Below are positions 45,238 to 54,184 of a stretch of 64,000 nucleotides of DNA, one piece after another (the stretch's first letter is position 1; every line of letters starts with the position of its first letter). Made by a program: the position numbers and the translations under genes. Source of the stretch: Phytobacter palmae (GTDB lineage Bacteria; Pseudomonadota; Gammaproteobacteria; Enterobacterales; Enterobacteriaceae); NCBI GenBank assembly GCA_900112785.1, contig FONB01000006.1:248001-312000 (forward strand). Reading direction: 5' to 3'. The notes under the pieces are model-generated. The model saw nothing but the letters and a program-made list of their open reading frames with translations. It made no database searches and was not told the DNA's origin.

Positions 45238-47991
45238 ATGGCATTTTTGTCCCCCACAGGTCACCTGCCCACAGAGAACGTTGACGAAGAACCTTTCCGC
45301 TTTACACGTAAACTCCCGCTGATCCTCACAAAACTTACGCCGCCGCGTACCCCTGGCATATTGCTGCAACGCGACCGTTTGCTTACGCGGCTGGATAACG
45401 CCGCCTGCGGTAGCCTGACGCTGGTCTGCGCGGCAGCCGGGTTCGGCAAAACCACGCTGCTTTCCCAGTGGTATCAACATCGTCAGGCGCAGGGCGATTC
45501 GCTGGCCTGGATTAGTCTGGAAGAAGAAGACAGCACGCCATTGCTCTTTATGCGCTACCTGCTGGCCGCTCTGATCCCGCTCTATCCGGGGTGGAGCGAT
45601 ACCTTTCAGGATTACCCCGAAGGGGCACATCCTGGCGACTTTTCGCTGTTTCTGGCAGAACTGGTCAATCAGCTCCACCACTGTTCGCATCCGCTCTATC
45701 TGATCCTCGATGATTATCAGAGCATCCAAAGCCGCGAGATCCATGACGGGCTGACATGGCTGCTCCACCATGCCCCGGCCTCATTGCATCTGGTTATCGG
45801 CAGCCGCAACCGTCTGCCTCTGGTACTCAGCCGCCTGCGGCTTTGGGATCAGTACACGGAAATCGAAGACAGCGAACTGCGCTTTAACGATGCCGAAGCC
45901 CAGGCCTACTTCGCCCGAACGGTCACGCCGCCGGTCAACAAGCGCGATGTTCCGCAACTGATGACCCTGACGGAAGGCTGGGTCGCGGGGATGAAAATTG
46001 CCGCCCTCTCTGTGCGCAAACATGACGCGCCCCCAGGGATTACAGGAGCGCTCAGCGGCGGTTCGCGCTCAATCAGCCGCTATCTTGAAGAGGTCATATT
46101 CGCACCGCTACCCACAAGCACGCTCCACTTCCTGATGTTGACCTCTGTGCTGAATCGCCTGCATCCGGCCCTGTGTGATGCGGTGACGGGGTTAAATAAC
46201 GGCAGAGCGATGCTCACCTGGATTGAACAACACAATTTGTTTCTGAGCGCTCTGGATGATGGCGGATTCTGGTTTCGCTACCATCCCCTGATGCGCGATG
46301 CCCTCTCCCATCGCCTGCAACAGGATTCAACCATTGATATCAGTCAGCTTCACGAGCGCGCGGGTAACTGGTTTGCCGCCCAGCAACTCTGGGCAGAGGC
46401 GATACGACATGCGCTGGCGGCCGGAAAGTCGGTCACCCGACATGCGGAAGCCGGGGCACAGTCGCTGGCGGAAGAGGGTGACATCGACACCATGGTGCGT
46501 TGGATCCACTATCTGCCTGCCATACCGGACCCTTCGCGCATTGAACTACAGCTCAATCTGGCCTGGGCGCTGGCACACCACTTCCGCTTTTCGGACACCC
46601 GCCAGTTGCTTGATGCCATAGAGACGATGGTGGCGAATCGCTCAGAACATCTGACACGTTCAACGGGGGTAAAGCTGCGCGTGGTGCGCGCCATTTGTGA
46701 AGCCTTCGCCGATAACATCTCCGCCAGTCTGCTGCTTGTTGAGCCATTACTAAGCGAGGTTCCCTGTGGCGATATCTGGGTGGATGGGCTGGTCTGCAAC
46801 ATCCTCAGTTATTGCCATCTCGCCCTTGCGCGCCCGCAGCAGGCGCTGGAGGTTCAGCAATCCGTTTCCGGCAACCAGGCCACCAACCGCAACCTGTTTG
46901 TTGAGGTCTACCGGGGGTTTGTGCTGGCACTCGGCCAACTGCGTCAGGGGAACCTGCAAGAAGCCGAATGCCAGGCCACCCGGGTCTTGCATCATGCGGA
47001 ACAACATACCGGACAAAATTCCAGTAGTGGCGCAACGCTGGCTCCGTTACTGGCTGATATTGCCTGGGAGCGCGGTGATATCGGGCAGGTCAACAGTCTG
47101 CTGAATCTGCGTCCGGGCATGATTGATGATTTTTGCCCGCCGGATGGTCTTAGCCTGTGCTACGTGGTTCTTGCGCGTCAGGCGCAACTGAATGCGCAGC
47201 CTGATGAGGCTATGGCACTTTTGCGCCATGCCGGGCAATTGTGCATACAGCGAGGCTGGTGGCGTGCGCGCATCGCGCTGCTTGCCGAAGAGATAACCCT
47301 CCACCTTCATACCGGCAAACGGGATAACGCCCGCAGACAGTTCGCCTTATTACAGCAACTGGCGAGCGAGCCGAGGGCGGTGGAAAATAGGTTCGTTGCC
47401 TGGCACCGGGGGATCTGCGAGAGTCGCTTGTTACTTGCCGAAGGCGATGCGCTGACGGCCGCGACAAAACTCACTTCCCTGATAAACGAACAGGAGCGCT
47501 GTGGCGAATGGCTGGCAGCGACGCGCTCACGCATTCAGCAGGCCGTTGCCTTCTGGCGAGCCGGTGACGAGAAACAGGCCATCGCCGCCTGCATTCCCGC
47601 GCTCCCGCGCGCCGTCGCGCAAAAAATGCAGCGCACTCTGCTTGATGGCGGGCCGGAGCTACTGGCCCTGCTCAGCCGGTTGCGTGAGCAGCCCCATTCC
47701 GATACGACATTTAACGCTGTTATCGCCAGCGCCGGAGCGATGATGATGTCTCAGGGGATTTTACCCCTGCCGACACACGAAGCGGCGTCAGAGGGGCTAC
47801 GGTTGACCGAGCGCGAGCAGCAGACCTTACAACTCATCGCCGAGGGACACTCCAATAAAGGCATCGCCCGCACGCTTGGGATCTCGGTCGAGACCGTGAA
47901 ATGGCACCTTAAGCAGTTGTATGAAAAGCTTGCGGTAAGCGGACGGATTCAGGCGGTGAACCGGGCGAGAAGATTGGGTTTATTAGGTTAA
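45238..47991 (+). CDS. MalT/AcoK-like LuxR-family ATP-dependent activator
   Basis: 917 residues from ATG 45238; the frame is open from a TTG at 45193. N-terminal STAND ATPase 'LTLVCAAAGFGKTTLLSQWY' (Walker A) and 'LYLILDDYQSI' (Walker B), then winged-helix and TPR-like repeats. The C-terminal LuxR helix-turn-helix is 'LTEREQQTLQLIAEGHSNKG' then IARTLGISVETVKWHLKQLYEKL. This matches LAL regulators; size and neighbour suggest AcoK of Klebsiella, which activates acetoin catabolism. The acoABCD genes are not in the window. Likely target here is the divergent acetoin-reductase-like gene. Confidence 0.87.
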   Translation: MAFLSPTGHLPTENVDEEPFRFTRKLPLILTKLTPPRTPGILLQRDRLLTRLDNAACGSLTLVCAAAGFGKTTLLSQWYQHRQAQGDSLAWISLEEEDSTPLLFMRYLLAALIPLYPGWSDTFQDYPEGAHPGDFSLFLAELVNQLHHCSHPLYLILDDYQSIQSREIHDGLTWLLHHAPASLHLVIGSRNRLPLVLSRLRLWDQYTEIEDSELRFNDAEAQAYFARTVTPPVNKRDVPQLMTLTEGWVAGMKIAALSVRKHDAPPGITGALSGGSRSISRYLEEVIFAPLPTSTLHFLMLTSVLNRLHPALCDAVTGLNNGRAMLTWIEQHNLFLSALDDGGFWFRYHPLMRDALSHRLQQDSTIDISQLHERAGNWFAAQQLWAEAIRHALAAGKSVTRHAEAGAQSLAEEGDIDTMVRWIHYLPAIPDPSRIELQLNLAWALAHHFRFSDTRQLLDAIETMVANRSEHLTRSTGVKLRVVRAICEAFADNISASLLLVEPLLSEVPCGDIWVDGLVCNILSYCHLALARPQQALEVQQSVSGNQATNRNLFVEVYRGFVLALGQLRQGNLQEAECQATRVLHHAEQHTGQNSSSGATLAPLLADIAWERGDIGQVNSLLNLRPGMIDDFCPPDGLSLCYVVLARQAQLNAQPDEAMALLRHAGQLCIQRGWWRARIALLAEEITLHLHTGKRDNARRQFALLQQLASEPRAVENRFVAWHRGICESRLLLAEGDALTAATKLTSLINEQERCGEWLAATRSRIQQAVAFWRAGDEKQAIAACIPALPRAVAQKMQRTLLDGGPELLALLSRLREQPHSDTTFNAVIASAGAMMMSQGILPLPTHEAASEGLRLTEREQQTLQLIAEGHSNKGIARTLGISVETVKWHLKQLYEKLAVSGRIQAVNRARRLGLLG

Positions 47992-48033
47992 CGTATTGTC
48001 GCCTGCCCTCCATGACAGGCGAAAAATGCATGA

Positions 48034-49389
48034 TCAACACATCGGCCGCCGGGCGCAAAATGCCACGCACATCCCCACTAGCGCGGCCCCGGTCAGCCAC
48101 TGAAATACAGTACGCCACGTCTCCAGTGACGGGTGCGCCCCCAACAGCACGGTGATAATGGCCAGCATCATCGCTCCGGCGGTGTACTGGCTGGTGACCA
48201 TCAACGCACTGGCCCGCCCCTGAAGCGTCACCGGTGTCGCCGTCAGCCCGATGGCAAACATCGCCGGATAAATCAGCCCGTGCCCCAAACCACTCAGCGC
48301 GATGCCCAGCATGAAGGCGAGCGAAAACGGCATATTGAGCGCCGTCGACAGCAACCACAGCCCCAGCGCCGCGGCGGCAAACCCAACGGTTAACACCCCT
48401 GCGCCGCAAAAGCGTGCGCTCAGACGGGTAAAGAGTGCATTGCCGACCACAATCAACAATGCCAGCGGGGTAAACAGCAGCCCGGTCACCACCGCCCCCA
48501 GCCCGAATGTCTGTTGCCAGAGCAGCGTCATGGCATAGAACTGGCTGCCTACGCTTGCCATGTAGCAGGCACTACTGATCCAGCCGCTTTGCAGCCCCGG
48601 CAACGTGCGAAGCCGTTCCGACAACAGCGGCGTGGCGGCAAAGCGCTCATGCACGATAAAGAGCACCAGCATGCCCAGCGCCAGGCGATTTGCCAGAAAA
48701 TCAGGCTGCCCGGTTTCGGCATAGCGCATCAGCGCCCAGACTATCGCCCCGGCGGTGGCACAGCCTGCCAGCGCCCCCAGCCCTGTTCGCTGGTTCTCTT
48801 TTTCGGTTCGTAACAGCGGAAAGTCACGGCTAACCGCCCACAGCGCCAGCAGCCCGGGCGGCAGATTGATAAAGAAGATGGCCCGCCAGCTTAACTCCGC
48901 CAGCAGACCGCCCAGCATCACCCCGGCTACCAGCCCCAGTGCGCCAGTCGCGCTCCAGACAGCCAGCGCCCGGCGATGCGCTTCGCCCTGAAAACTCTGC
49001 GCCATCAGCGCCAGTACCGCCGGTTGTAGCAGCGCCGCCGCCATACCCTGACCGCCACGGGCGATTAACAGCAGCGCAGCGTTGTGCGCCAGCCCACCGA
49101 TGATGGATGAGAATAAAAACAGTCCCATCCCGAGAGTGAATATCCGTCGGGCGCCCAGACGATCGCAGAGGCTTCCGCCCAACAGCAGCAACCCGGCAAA
49201 GATCAGCCCGTAGAGGGAAACGACCCATTGCATCTCACCAGGCGTGAGCGCCAAATCCTGCGCCAGCGTGGGCAGCGCCACATAAACAATGGCGTAGTCC
49301 AGCGCAATCAGCGCTTGTGCAATACCCGGCACCAGCAGAGGACGAGAACGCGAAGAGAGTGGCGTTGTTGTCAGATTAATGTGCGTCAT
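48034..49389 (-). CDS. MFS drug transporter (DHA2/EmrB-like)
   Basis: 451 residues with about 14 predicted transmembrane segments. DHA motifs: motif C/D1 'ALDYAIVYVALPTLAQDL' and motif A 'GGSLCDRLGARRIFTLG'. Also 'GQGMAAALLQPAVLALM' and the motif C-like 'LGLVAGVMLGGLLAEL'. A proton-driven exporter of drugs or metabolites is likely. It is divergent from a LysR regulator with a TAATCC-TCAC-GGATTA dyad between. Confidence 0.88.
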   Translation of the reverse strand: MTHINLTTTPLSSRSRPLLVPGIAQALIALDYAIVYVALPTLAQDLALTPGEMQWVVSLYGLIFAGLLLLGGSLCDRLGARRIFTLGMGLFLFSSIIGGLAHNAALLLIARGGQGMAAALLQPAVLALMAQSFQGEAHRRALAVWSATGALGLVAGVMLGGLLAELSWRAIFFINLPPGLLALWAVSRDFPLLRTEKENQRTGLGALAGCATAGAIVWALMRYAETGQPDFLANRLALGMLVLFIVHERFAATPLLSERLRTLPGLQSGWISSACYMASVGSQFYAMTLLWQQTFGLGAVVTGLLFTPLALLIVVGNALFTRLSARFCGAGVLTVGFAAAALGLWLLSTALNMPFSLAFMLGIALSGLGHGLIYPAMFAIGLTATPVTLQGRASALMVTSQYTAGAMMLAIITVLLGAHPSLETWRTVFQWLTGAALVGMCVAFCARRPMC

Positions 49390-49419
49390 CAGGCTTCCTG
49401 TTCGTTGAGTAATGATGAA

Positions 49420-49435
49420 TAATCCTCACGGATTA
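49420..49435. promoter_or_regulatory. Candidate LysR operator
   Basis: TAATCC-TCAC-GGATTA is a perfect 6-bp dyad between the MFS transporter and LysR genes. Confidence 0.4.
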
Positions 49436-49517
49436 CTTGCTCTTCATACAGGCTACGCCTCATTGAATGACGCAATCAAAGTCATAGTTTTCAGCCAAAG
49501 ATGAGTTAAATTCATCC

Positions 49518-50441
49518 ATGAAATTACGCCGTCTGCCACCGCTTGGCGCTATCCGCGCTTTTGATGCCGTCGCCCGCCACGCCAGTTTTAAACTGGCCGC
49601 CGAAGAAATTGGCGTCACCTCCACGGCTATCAGCCACCAGATTCGTCAACTGGAAGAGACCCTCGGCCAGCGCCTGTTCATTCGTTCCGCCCGGGCGGTG
49701 ACGCTGACAGCAAGTGGAGAGATCCTCTTTCGCGCGTCGGAGAATATGTTCGCCACTCTGCGTGAGGCAGTAACGCTTATCGAGGCCGCTGCCCCGCCCG
49801 ATGCGCTGACGCTCAGCACCACCTCGAACTTCCTGACTAACTGGCTGGTGCCGCGCCTGCCTCTTTTGCACCGCCAGCTCCCGGACTTAGAGCTGCGCTT
49901 TCACAGCAGCACCAGCCTGGTGGATGTGCGCGGCGCGATGGCCGACTGTGCCATTCGCTACAGCATGCAGGCGGACGAGTCGCTGGAAAGCACGTTGCTC
50001 TGGCGTGACCGTTTTGTACTGGTTGCCAGCCCTGCTCTGCGGCTTCAAAGCCCGCAGGACCTGGCCGGACTCACGCTTTTTCATATCGAAAATCGCCATG
50101 TGCCGACACCCGAACCGGACTGGCTGCACTGGAAGGAGGCCTTTGGCCCGGCAGATTTAGCCGTGCAGGCAGGTATTCGTTTTGATGATGAGACACATGC
50201 GATTCAGGCGGCGATTGCCGGACAAGGGGTTTTGCTGGCGAGCGAGCTGCTTATCCAGTATCCGCTGGCACAGGGGCTGCTACAGATTGCCCTGCCGGGC
50301 GCGCTACCCGGCGGCAATTACTATTTTGTCACCAGCGCAGAAAAAGCTACCCGCCGCGATGTGCAACAGTTCAGACAGTGGCTTCTTCAGGCTTTCAATG
50401 ACGTGACGTTGTCACAAAAAGACACTCAACCTGCACAGTGA
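49518..50441 (+). CDS. LysR-family regulator (GcvA-like)
   Basis: 307 residues. The N-terminus 'LRRLPPLGAIRAFDAVARHA' then SFKLAAEEIGVTSTAISHQIRQLEETLG is the GcvA-type LysR start, followed by a substrate domain ('TLSTTSNFLTNWLVPRLPLL'). Divergent from the MFS transporter, which is its probable target. A second LysR gene of a different subgroup follows 75 bp downstream. Confidence 0.9.
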   Translation: MKLRRLPPLGAIRAFDAVARHASFKLAAEEIGVTSTAISHQIRQLEETLGQRLFIRSARAVTLTASGEILFRASENMFATLREAVTLIEAAAPPDALTLSTTSNFLTNWLVPRLPLLHRQLPDLELRFHSSTSLVDVRGAMADCAIRYSMQADESLESTLLWRDRFVLVASPALRLQSPQDLAGLTLFHIENRHVPTPEPDWLHWKEAFGPADLAVQAGIRFDDETHAIQAAIAGQGVLLASELLIQYPLAQGLLQIALPGALPGGNYYFVTSAEKATRRDVQQFRQWLLQAFNDVTLSQKDTQPAQ

Positions 50442-50516
50442 CAGACTGAAAACGTAAGCGGTAGCCCCCGGGTTTTGTTATGGTGTTTTTTTGCTGATGA
50501 GAAGCGGGTAGGACGA

Positions 50517-51410
50517 ATGGAGCGGCTGGATTGTGACCGTATGTTTGTCGCGGTGATGGAAACGGGAAGTTTTACGGCGGCGGCACAACGCTGTGGTACC
50601 AGCCACGGTCAGGCATCGAAATTGATCTCCCGGCTGGAAAGCGAACTGGGCGTTAACCTGCTGCGCCGTAGCACCCGGTCACTGACCCCCACCGAGGTGG
50701 GACTGGCCTACTACGAACGTATCCGTCAGCTACTGGCCGAATACGATGCGCTTAATGATTCAGTGCGCAATAGCGCCAACGCCCCGTCCGGGCTGCTGCG
50801 TATCTCAGCGCCGGTTACATTTGGCGTCTCTCAACTGGCGCCACACCTGGTGGAATTTGCCCGCCGCTACCCGGATATCGAACTGGATGTCAGCTTCTCC
50901 GACAGACTGGTCAATGTTGTGGATGAAGGTTTTGATCTGGCCCTGCGTATCGGCAGCCTGACTGACAGCAGCCTTATTGCCCGCCGTTTATGCCCGATTC
51001 GCAACGTGGTCGTCGCCGCGCAACGCTATCTCGAACGCCACGGCGAACCCGCACACTGGTCAGAGCTGGAACAACACGCCCTGATTGTCGATACCAATTT
51101 TCGCGATCCCTGGCACTGGCCGTTTCGCGACGCCGGGCAGCAGATGCATTTGCAGCCAGTTCGCGGGCGAATCAAATTTTCCAACGCGGAAGCCTGCATT
51201 GAAGCCGCCTGCGCCGGACTTGGGATCGCCAGAGTACCGATGTTTATCGCTGAAAAAGCCCTGAATGCACAGCGCGTGGTGCCCGTTCTTGCCGCCTTTG
51301 AAGCGCCGCCGCTGGCGCTATACGCAGTCTATCCCCCTGCCCGCTACCTGGCGCAGAAATCGCGAGTGTTAATTGATTTTCTGGCGGCCACCTACGCCTC
51401 ACTTTCCTGA
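50517..51410 (+). CDS. LysR-family regulator upstream of DoxX/GS-hydroquinone reductase genes
   Basis: 297 residues from ATG 50517 with AGGA upstream; the frame is open from 50475. HTH 'GSFTAAAQRCGTSHGQASKL' then ISRLESELGVNLLRRST; substrate domain with 'DRLVNVVDEGFDLALRIGSL'. It resembles the YhaJ/DmlR-like group. In E. coli the yqjF (DoxX)-yqjG genes lie near the LysR gene yhaJ, so gene order here supports control of the two downstream genes. A LysR-like dyad lies at 51420-51434. Confidence 0.87.
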   Translation: MERLDCDRMFVAVMETGSFTAAAQRCGTSHGQASKLISRLESELGVNLLRRSTRSLTPTEVGLAYYERIRQLLAEYDALNDSVRNSANAPSGLLRISAPVTFGVSQLAPHLVEFARRYPDIELDVSFSDRLVNVVDEGFDLALRIGSLTDSSLIARRLCPIRNVVVAAQRYLERHGEPAHWSELEQHALIVDTNFRDPWHWPFRDAGQQMHLQPVRGRIKFSNAEACIEAACAGLGIARVPMFIAEKALNAQRVVPVLAAFEAPPLALYAVYPPARYLAQKSRVLIDFLAATYASLS

Positions 51411-51419
51411 GGAATATTG

Positions 51420-51434
51420 TTTCCATTATGGAAA
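51420..51434. promoter_or_regulatory. LysR-type operator upstream of doxX-like gene
   Basis: TTTCCATTATGGAAA fits T-N11-A with dyad symmetry. Its centre lies about 65 bp upstream of the start site predicted from the TATAGT at 51481-51486, the usual LysR recognition position. Confidence 0.5.
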
Positions 51435-51518
51435 TAAACATCCTCTTTTCGACCCAATAATCATTGCACTGGAAACACTCTATAGTCCTCTCATCAACTT
51501 ATTTGAGAGGACATCATC

Positions 51519-51926
51519 ATGACTGATTCACGCACTGCTCCCTATGCATCTCTGTTGCTGCGCCTGACGCTGGGCATTCTGTTTCTGGCGCACTTTAGCC
51601 TGAAATTTTTTGTTTTTACTCCGGCAGGTACAGCGAAGTTTTTTGCCTCCCTCGGTTTGCCCGGCGGGCTGGCGTATCTCACCATGGCGGTTGAACTGGT
51701 GGGGGCGATTGCGCTGATCCTCGGTATCTATAGCCGTATTGTTGCCATCGTGCTGATTCCGATTCTTCTGGGTGCCATCTTCACCGTTCACGGTCCGGCT
51801 GGGTTTTTCTTCACTAATCCGAACGGCGGCTGGGAATTCCCGGCATTCTGGATAGTTGGCCTGCTGGCTCTGGCGCTGACCGGTGACGGAAAATACGCGC
51901 TCAAACCGACCCCTTTCAAAGGTTAA
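51519..51926 (+). CDS. DoxX-family membrane protein
   Basis: 135 residues, four transmembrane segments. DoxX hallmarks: 'LLLRLTLGILFLAHFSLKFF', 'FFASLGLPGGLAYLTMAVEL' and 'ALILGIYSRIVAIVLIPILL'. The ending 'FPAFWIVGLLALALTGDGKY' is typical. Related E. coli YqjF responds to aromatic nitro compounds. It ends 10 bp before the glutathionyl-hydroquinone reductase gene, so the two form an operon. Confidence 0.88.
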   Translation: MTDSRTAPYASLLLRLTLGILFLAHFSLKFFVFTPAGTAKFFASLGLPGGLAYLTMAVELVGAIALILGIYSRIVAIVLIPILLGAIFTVHGPAGFFFTNPNGGWEFPAFWIVGLLALALTGDGKYALKPTPFKG

Positions 51927-51936
51927 AGGAGTACAC

Positions 51937-52893
51937 ATGCTGATTGACGGAAAATGGACGGCGGACTGGCATCCGGTGCAGGCCACCGATGAAAAAGGCG
52001 GATTTGTGCGCCAGACATCCAGTTTTCGCCACTGGGTGACCCCTGACGGGGCGCCCGGCGTCACGGGCGAAGGCGGTTTTATCGCCGAACCGGGTCGCTA
52101 CCATCTGTATGTCGCACTGATTTGCCCGTGGGCCTCCCGTACCCTGATTGCCCGTAAGCTAAAGGGGCTGGAAGAGGTTATTACTGTCAGCGTGGTTGAA
52201 CCCTGGCTGCTGGAAGAAGGCTGGCATTTTGGCGATTACCCCGGAGCTGACAAAGACACGGTAAATAACGCCGAGTGGTTGCATCAGCTTTATACCCGCG
52301 CGGACCCGACGTTTACCGGCCGCGCTACAGTCCCGGTGCTGTGGGATAAGAAAACCCACACCATCGTCAATAATGAGTCGGCTGATATCGTGCGCATGTT
52401 CAACAGCGGCTTTGGTGAACTGGCGCGCGGCAACATTGATCTTTACCCTGCCGATCTGCGTGAAGAGATTGATCAGCTCAACGCCGCGATCTATCCGACG
52501 CTGAATAACGGTGTGTATCGGGCCGGTTTTGCCACCACCCAGGTGAGTTATGAAGAGGCCGTCAGCGATGTGTTCGCTATGCTTGATACGCTGGAAGCGC
52601 GTCTGGCAACGCGGGAGTTTCTCTGCGGCGGGCAGTTAACCGAAGCCGATATTCGCCTGTTTGTGACCCTGGTGCGTTTTGATGCCGCCTACCATGGCAT
52701 ATTCAAATGCAATCTGCGTAAGCTTGCGCAGTACCCGAACCTGGACCGCTATCTGCGCACAATGCTGGCTGTTCCGGGCATTCGCGAAACGGTCAATATT
52801 GACCATATCAAGCAGGGTTACTATTCCATCAAGGCGCTCAACCCGAACAGGATTGTCCCGAAAGGACCGGATCTCAGCGCATATGGCTTATAA
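51937..52893 (+). CDS. Glutathionyl-hydroquinone reductase (YqjG-like, Xi-class GST)
   Basis: 318 residues from ATG 51937 with AAAGGAG upstream; the frame is open from 51883 inside the doxX-like gene. The catalytic Cys63 is in 'LICPWASR', the Cys-Pro-Trp-Ala signature of glutathionyl-hydroquinone reductases. 'GRATVPVLWDKKTHTIVNNE' and the helical GST C-domain follow. It regenerates hydroquinones from glutathionyl conjugates in the cytoplasm. A paralogue or relocated copy of the E. coli yqjFG module. Confidence 0.92.
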   Translation: MLIDGKWTADWHPVQATDEKGGFVRQTSSFRHWVTPDGAPGVTGEGGFIAEPGRYHLYVALICPWASRTLIARKLKGLEEVITVSVVEPWLLEEGWHFGDYPGADKDTVNNAEWLHQLYTRADPTFTGRATVPVLWDKKTHTIVNNESADIVRMFNSGFGELARGNIDLYPADLREEIDQLNAAIYPTLNNGVYRAGFATTQVSYEEAVSDVFAMLDTLEARLATREFLCGGQLTEADIRLFVTLVRFDAAYHGIFKCNLRKLAQYPNLDRYLRTMLAVPGIRETVNIDHIKQGYYSIKALNPNRIVPKGPDLSAYGL

Positions 52894-52950
52894 ATAAACC
52901 GCCAAAACCGGGATCATCACCCGTTATTTATTATCTGAAAGCGCATATCC

Positions 52951-52990
52951 TGAATGGCTGGCAAGCCCGGTAAATCTGGTCAGCCATTCA
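52951..52990. repeat. Inverted repeat after the hydroquinone reductase gene
   Basis: TGAATGGCTG (52951-52960) pairs perfectly with CAGCCATTCA (52981-52990) around a 20-nt loop. It has no U tract; it could be a terminator-like or REP-like element. Confidence 0.45.
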
Positions 52991-53074
52991 CGCTATCTAC
53001 CCGGCGCTGACTAACTTTCCCTGTAAGCTCACAATGCCAGCGCGCAAAGGTTACCCTTGCCGGCAGGTCGCGTT

Positions 53075-53461
53075 TTATAAAAAATCGGTTTCGCTGCTCC
53101 CCACTTTTTTCAGCTCAAGGCCCACAAATTTAAGCCCTATTGCATGTTCACTGTCTAAATCGGTTGCAAACATAAATCCGAATTTATCTTTTTCATCAGG
53201 TGAAAGATAAATTTTTACCAGAACAAGATCTGTCGCCTCAGCGCCGTACACGCGTTTGCAGTATGCCTCTGTTTCGGCTGCGATTTTCTGCAAGAAATCG
53301 TTCTGCTTTTCCATAAGAAACTGAATATCGGTTCTCATTTTGTCATCCGCCGAATACGCCTCCAGATTTATGCACTGGATGGGTTTCGAGCCGAATGCCG
53401 GTAAAACCAACTCAACCGCAGCGCCTTCGTCATCGGTATAGAATTCCAGTTCAGTGGACAT
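53075..53461 (-). CDS. Hypothetical protein, possible immunity-type protein
   Basis: 128 residues, acidic, no signal peptide or membrane segment; I do not recognise a family. 'CINLEAYSADDKMRTDIQFL' and 'VYGAEATDLVLVKIYLSPDE' look like a small alpha/beta domain. It lies 137 bp downstream of a SUKH-type immunity gene on the same strand; small acidic proteins in such places are often immunity proteins of polymorphic toxins. No toxin is visible. Start has AAGGAAAG upstream. Confidence 0.65.
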   Translation of the reverse strand: MSTELEFYTDDEGAAVELVLPAFGSKPIQCINLEAYSADDKMRTDIQFLMEKQNDFLQKIAAETEAYCKRVYGAEATDLVLVKIYLSPDEKDKFGFMFATDLDSEHAIGLKFVGLELKKVGSSETDFL

Positions 53462-53503
53462 CTTTTTCTTTCCTTTTATCGGGACCTCAGGAGAGTGATT
53501 GTT

Positions 53504-53602
53504 TTACTGTCTTCGGTTAATTCGTACCCGCCAGCCCTGTTCTCTAACAAAATGGATGGAGGTAAACGAGGGAAGCGAATTTCTCGCAGGTTGTTTCATC
53601 AT
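53504..53602 (-). CDS. Possible 32-codon small ORF or scrap overlapping the SUKH gene end
   Basis: ATG at 53602 overlaps the SUKH stop (GGATGATG), giving a 32-residue basic peptide ending 'FVREQGWRVRINRRQ'. The overlap is operon-like, but the length is close to chance. It may be a toxin or domain remnant. No family recognised. Confidence 0.25.
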   Translation of the reverse strand: MMKQPARNSLPSFTSIHFVREQGWRVRINRRQ

Positions 53603-54045
53603 CCCCAGGCTTCCTCTTCGGTTATAACATTGCTGATGAAACTATGAAGGTCCTGTTCCAGGAAAATATTCTTCTGGCTTTCCAGACTGGCAAAATAGAC
53701 CGCCCCGTCTTCCATCCTCATACAAAAGGGGAACCCGCCGCCATCAATGGCAAAGGGAAGAAGATTTGCTGACAGAATCTTCTTTTCGAGAACCAGCGTT
53801 CTGTAATAATCATCGGCTGTTAACAAACCTGGCTTTTTAGCACGCAAAACTGGCAGGAAGTATTTTATATCGTTCTCGTATTGCTCACTTTGATAAACGC
53901 GTCGCCCCTCCTCCAGCATGCCACCGTTACTGACGAGCCATAACGATTTCAGAACATCAGGAAAAGTGATGCCCAGGGCGGCTTCAATATCGCTAAGCTC
54001 ATCAGCAGTGACGGCAGGTGAAGAATCTACGAGTTTAATCATCAT
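53599..54045 (-). CDS. SMI1/KNR4 (SUKH) family protein, likely immunity protein
   Basis: 148 residues. 'VTADELSDIEAALGITFPDV' then LKSLWLVSNGG is the SUKH-1 signature, followed by 'LLPFAIDGGGFPFCMRMEDGAVYF'. SUKH proteins in enterics neutralise nuclease toxins of contact-dependent systems, usually encoded directly after the toxin. Upstream here is a short-chain dehydrogenase, so this is an orphan. ATG with a weak AACAGGTAAC upstream. Confidence 0.82.
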   Translation of the reverse strand: MMIKLVDSSPAVTADELSDIEAALGITFPDVLKSLWLVSNGGMLEEGRRVYQSEQYENDIKYFLPVLRAKKPGLLTADDYYRTLVLEKKILSANLLPFAIDGGGFPFCMRMEDGAVYFASLESQKNIFLEQDLHSFISNVITEEEAWG

Positions 54046-54184
54046 TTGTTACCTGTTGGCAATAAGCAGGAATATGGCCACTCAGCCATCCTTAATAGCG
54101 AGAAAGAGTAACAGCTTCTCTTGTTTTATACTCCCCGCCACAATGATCTCCTCGTAGATTTATTAACGTTTTCGTCCCCGCAGA

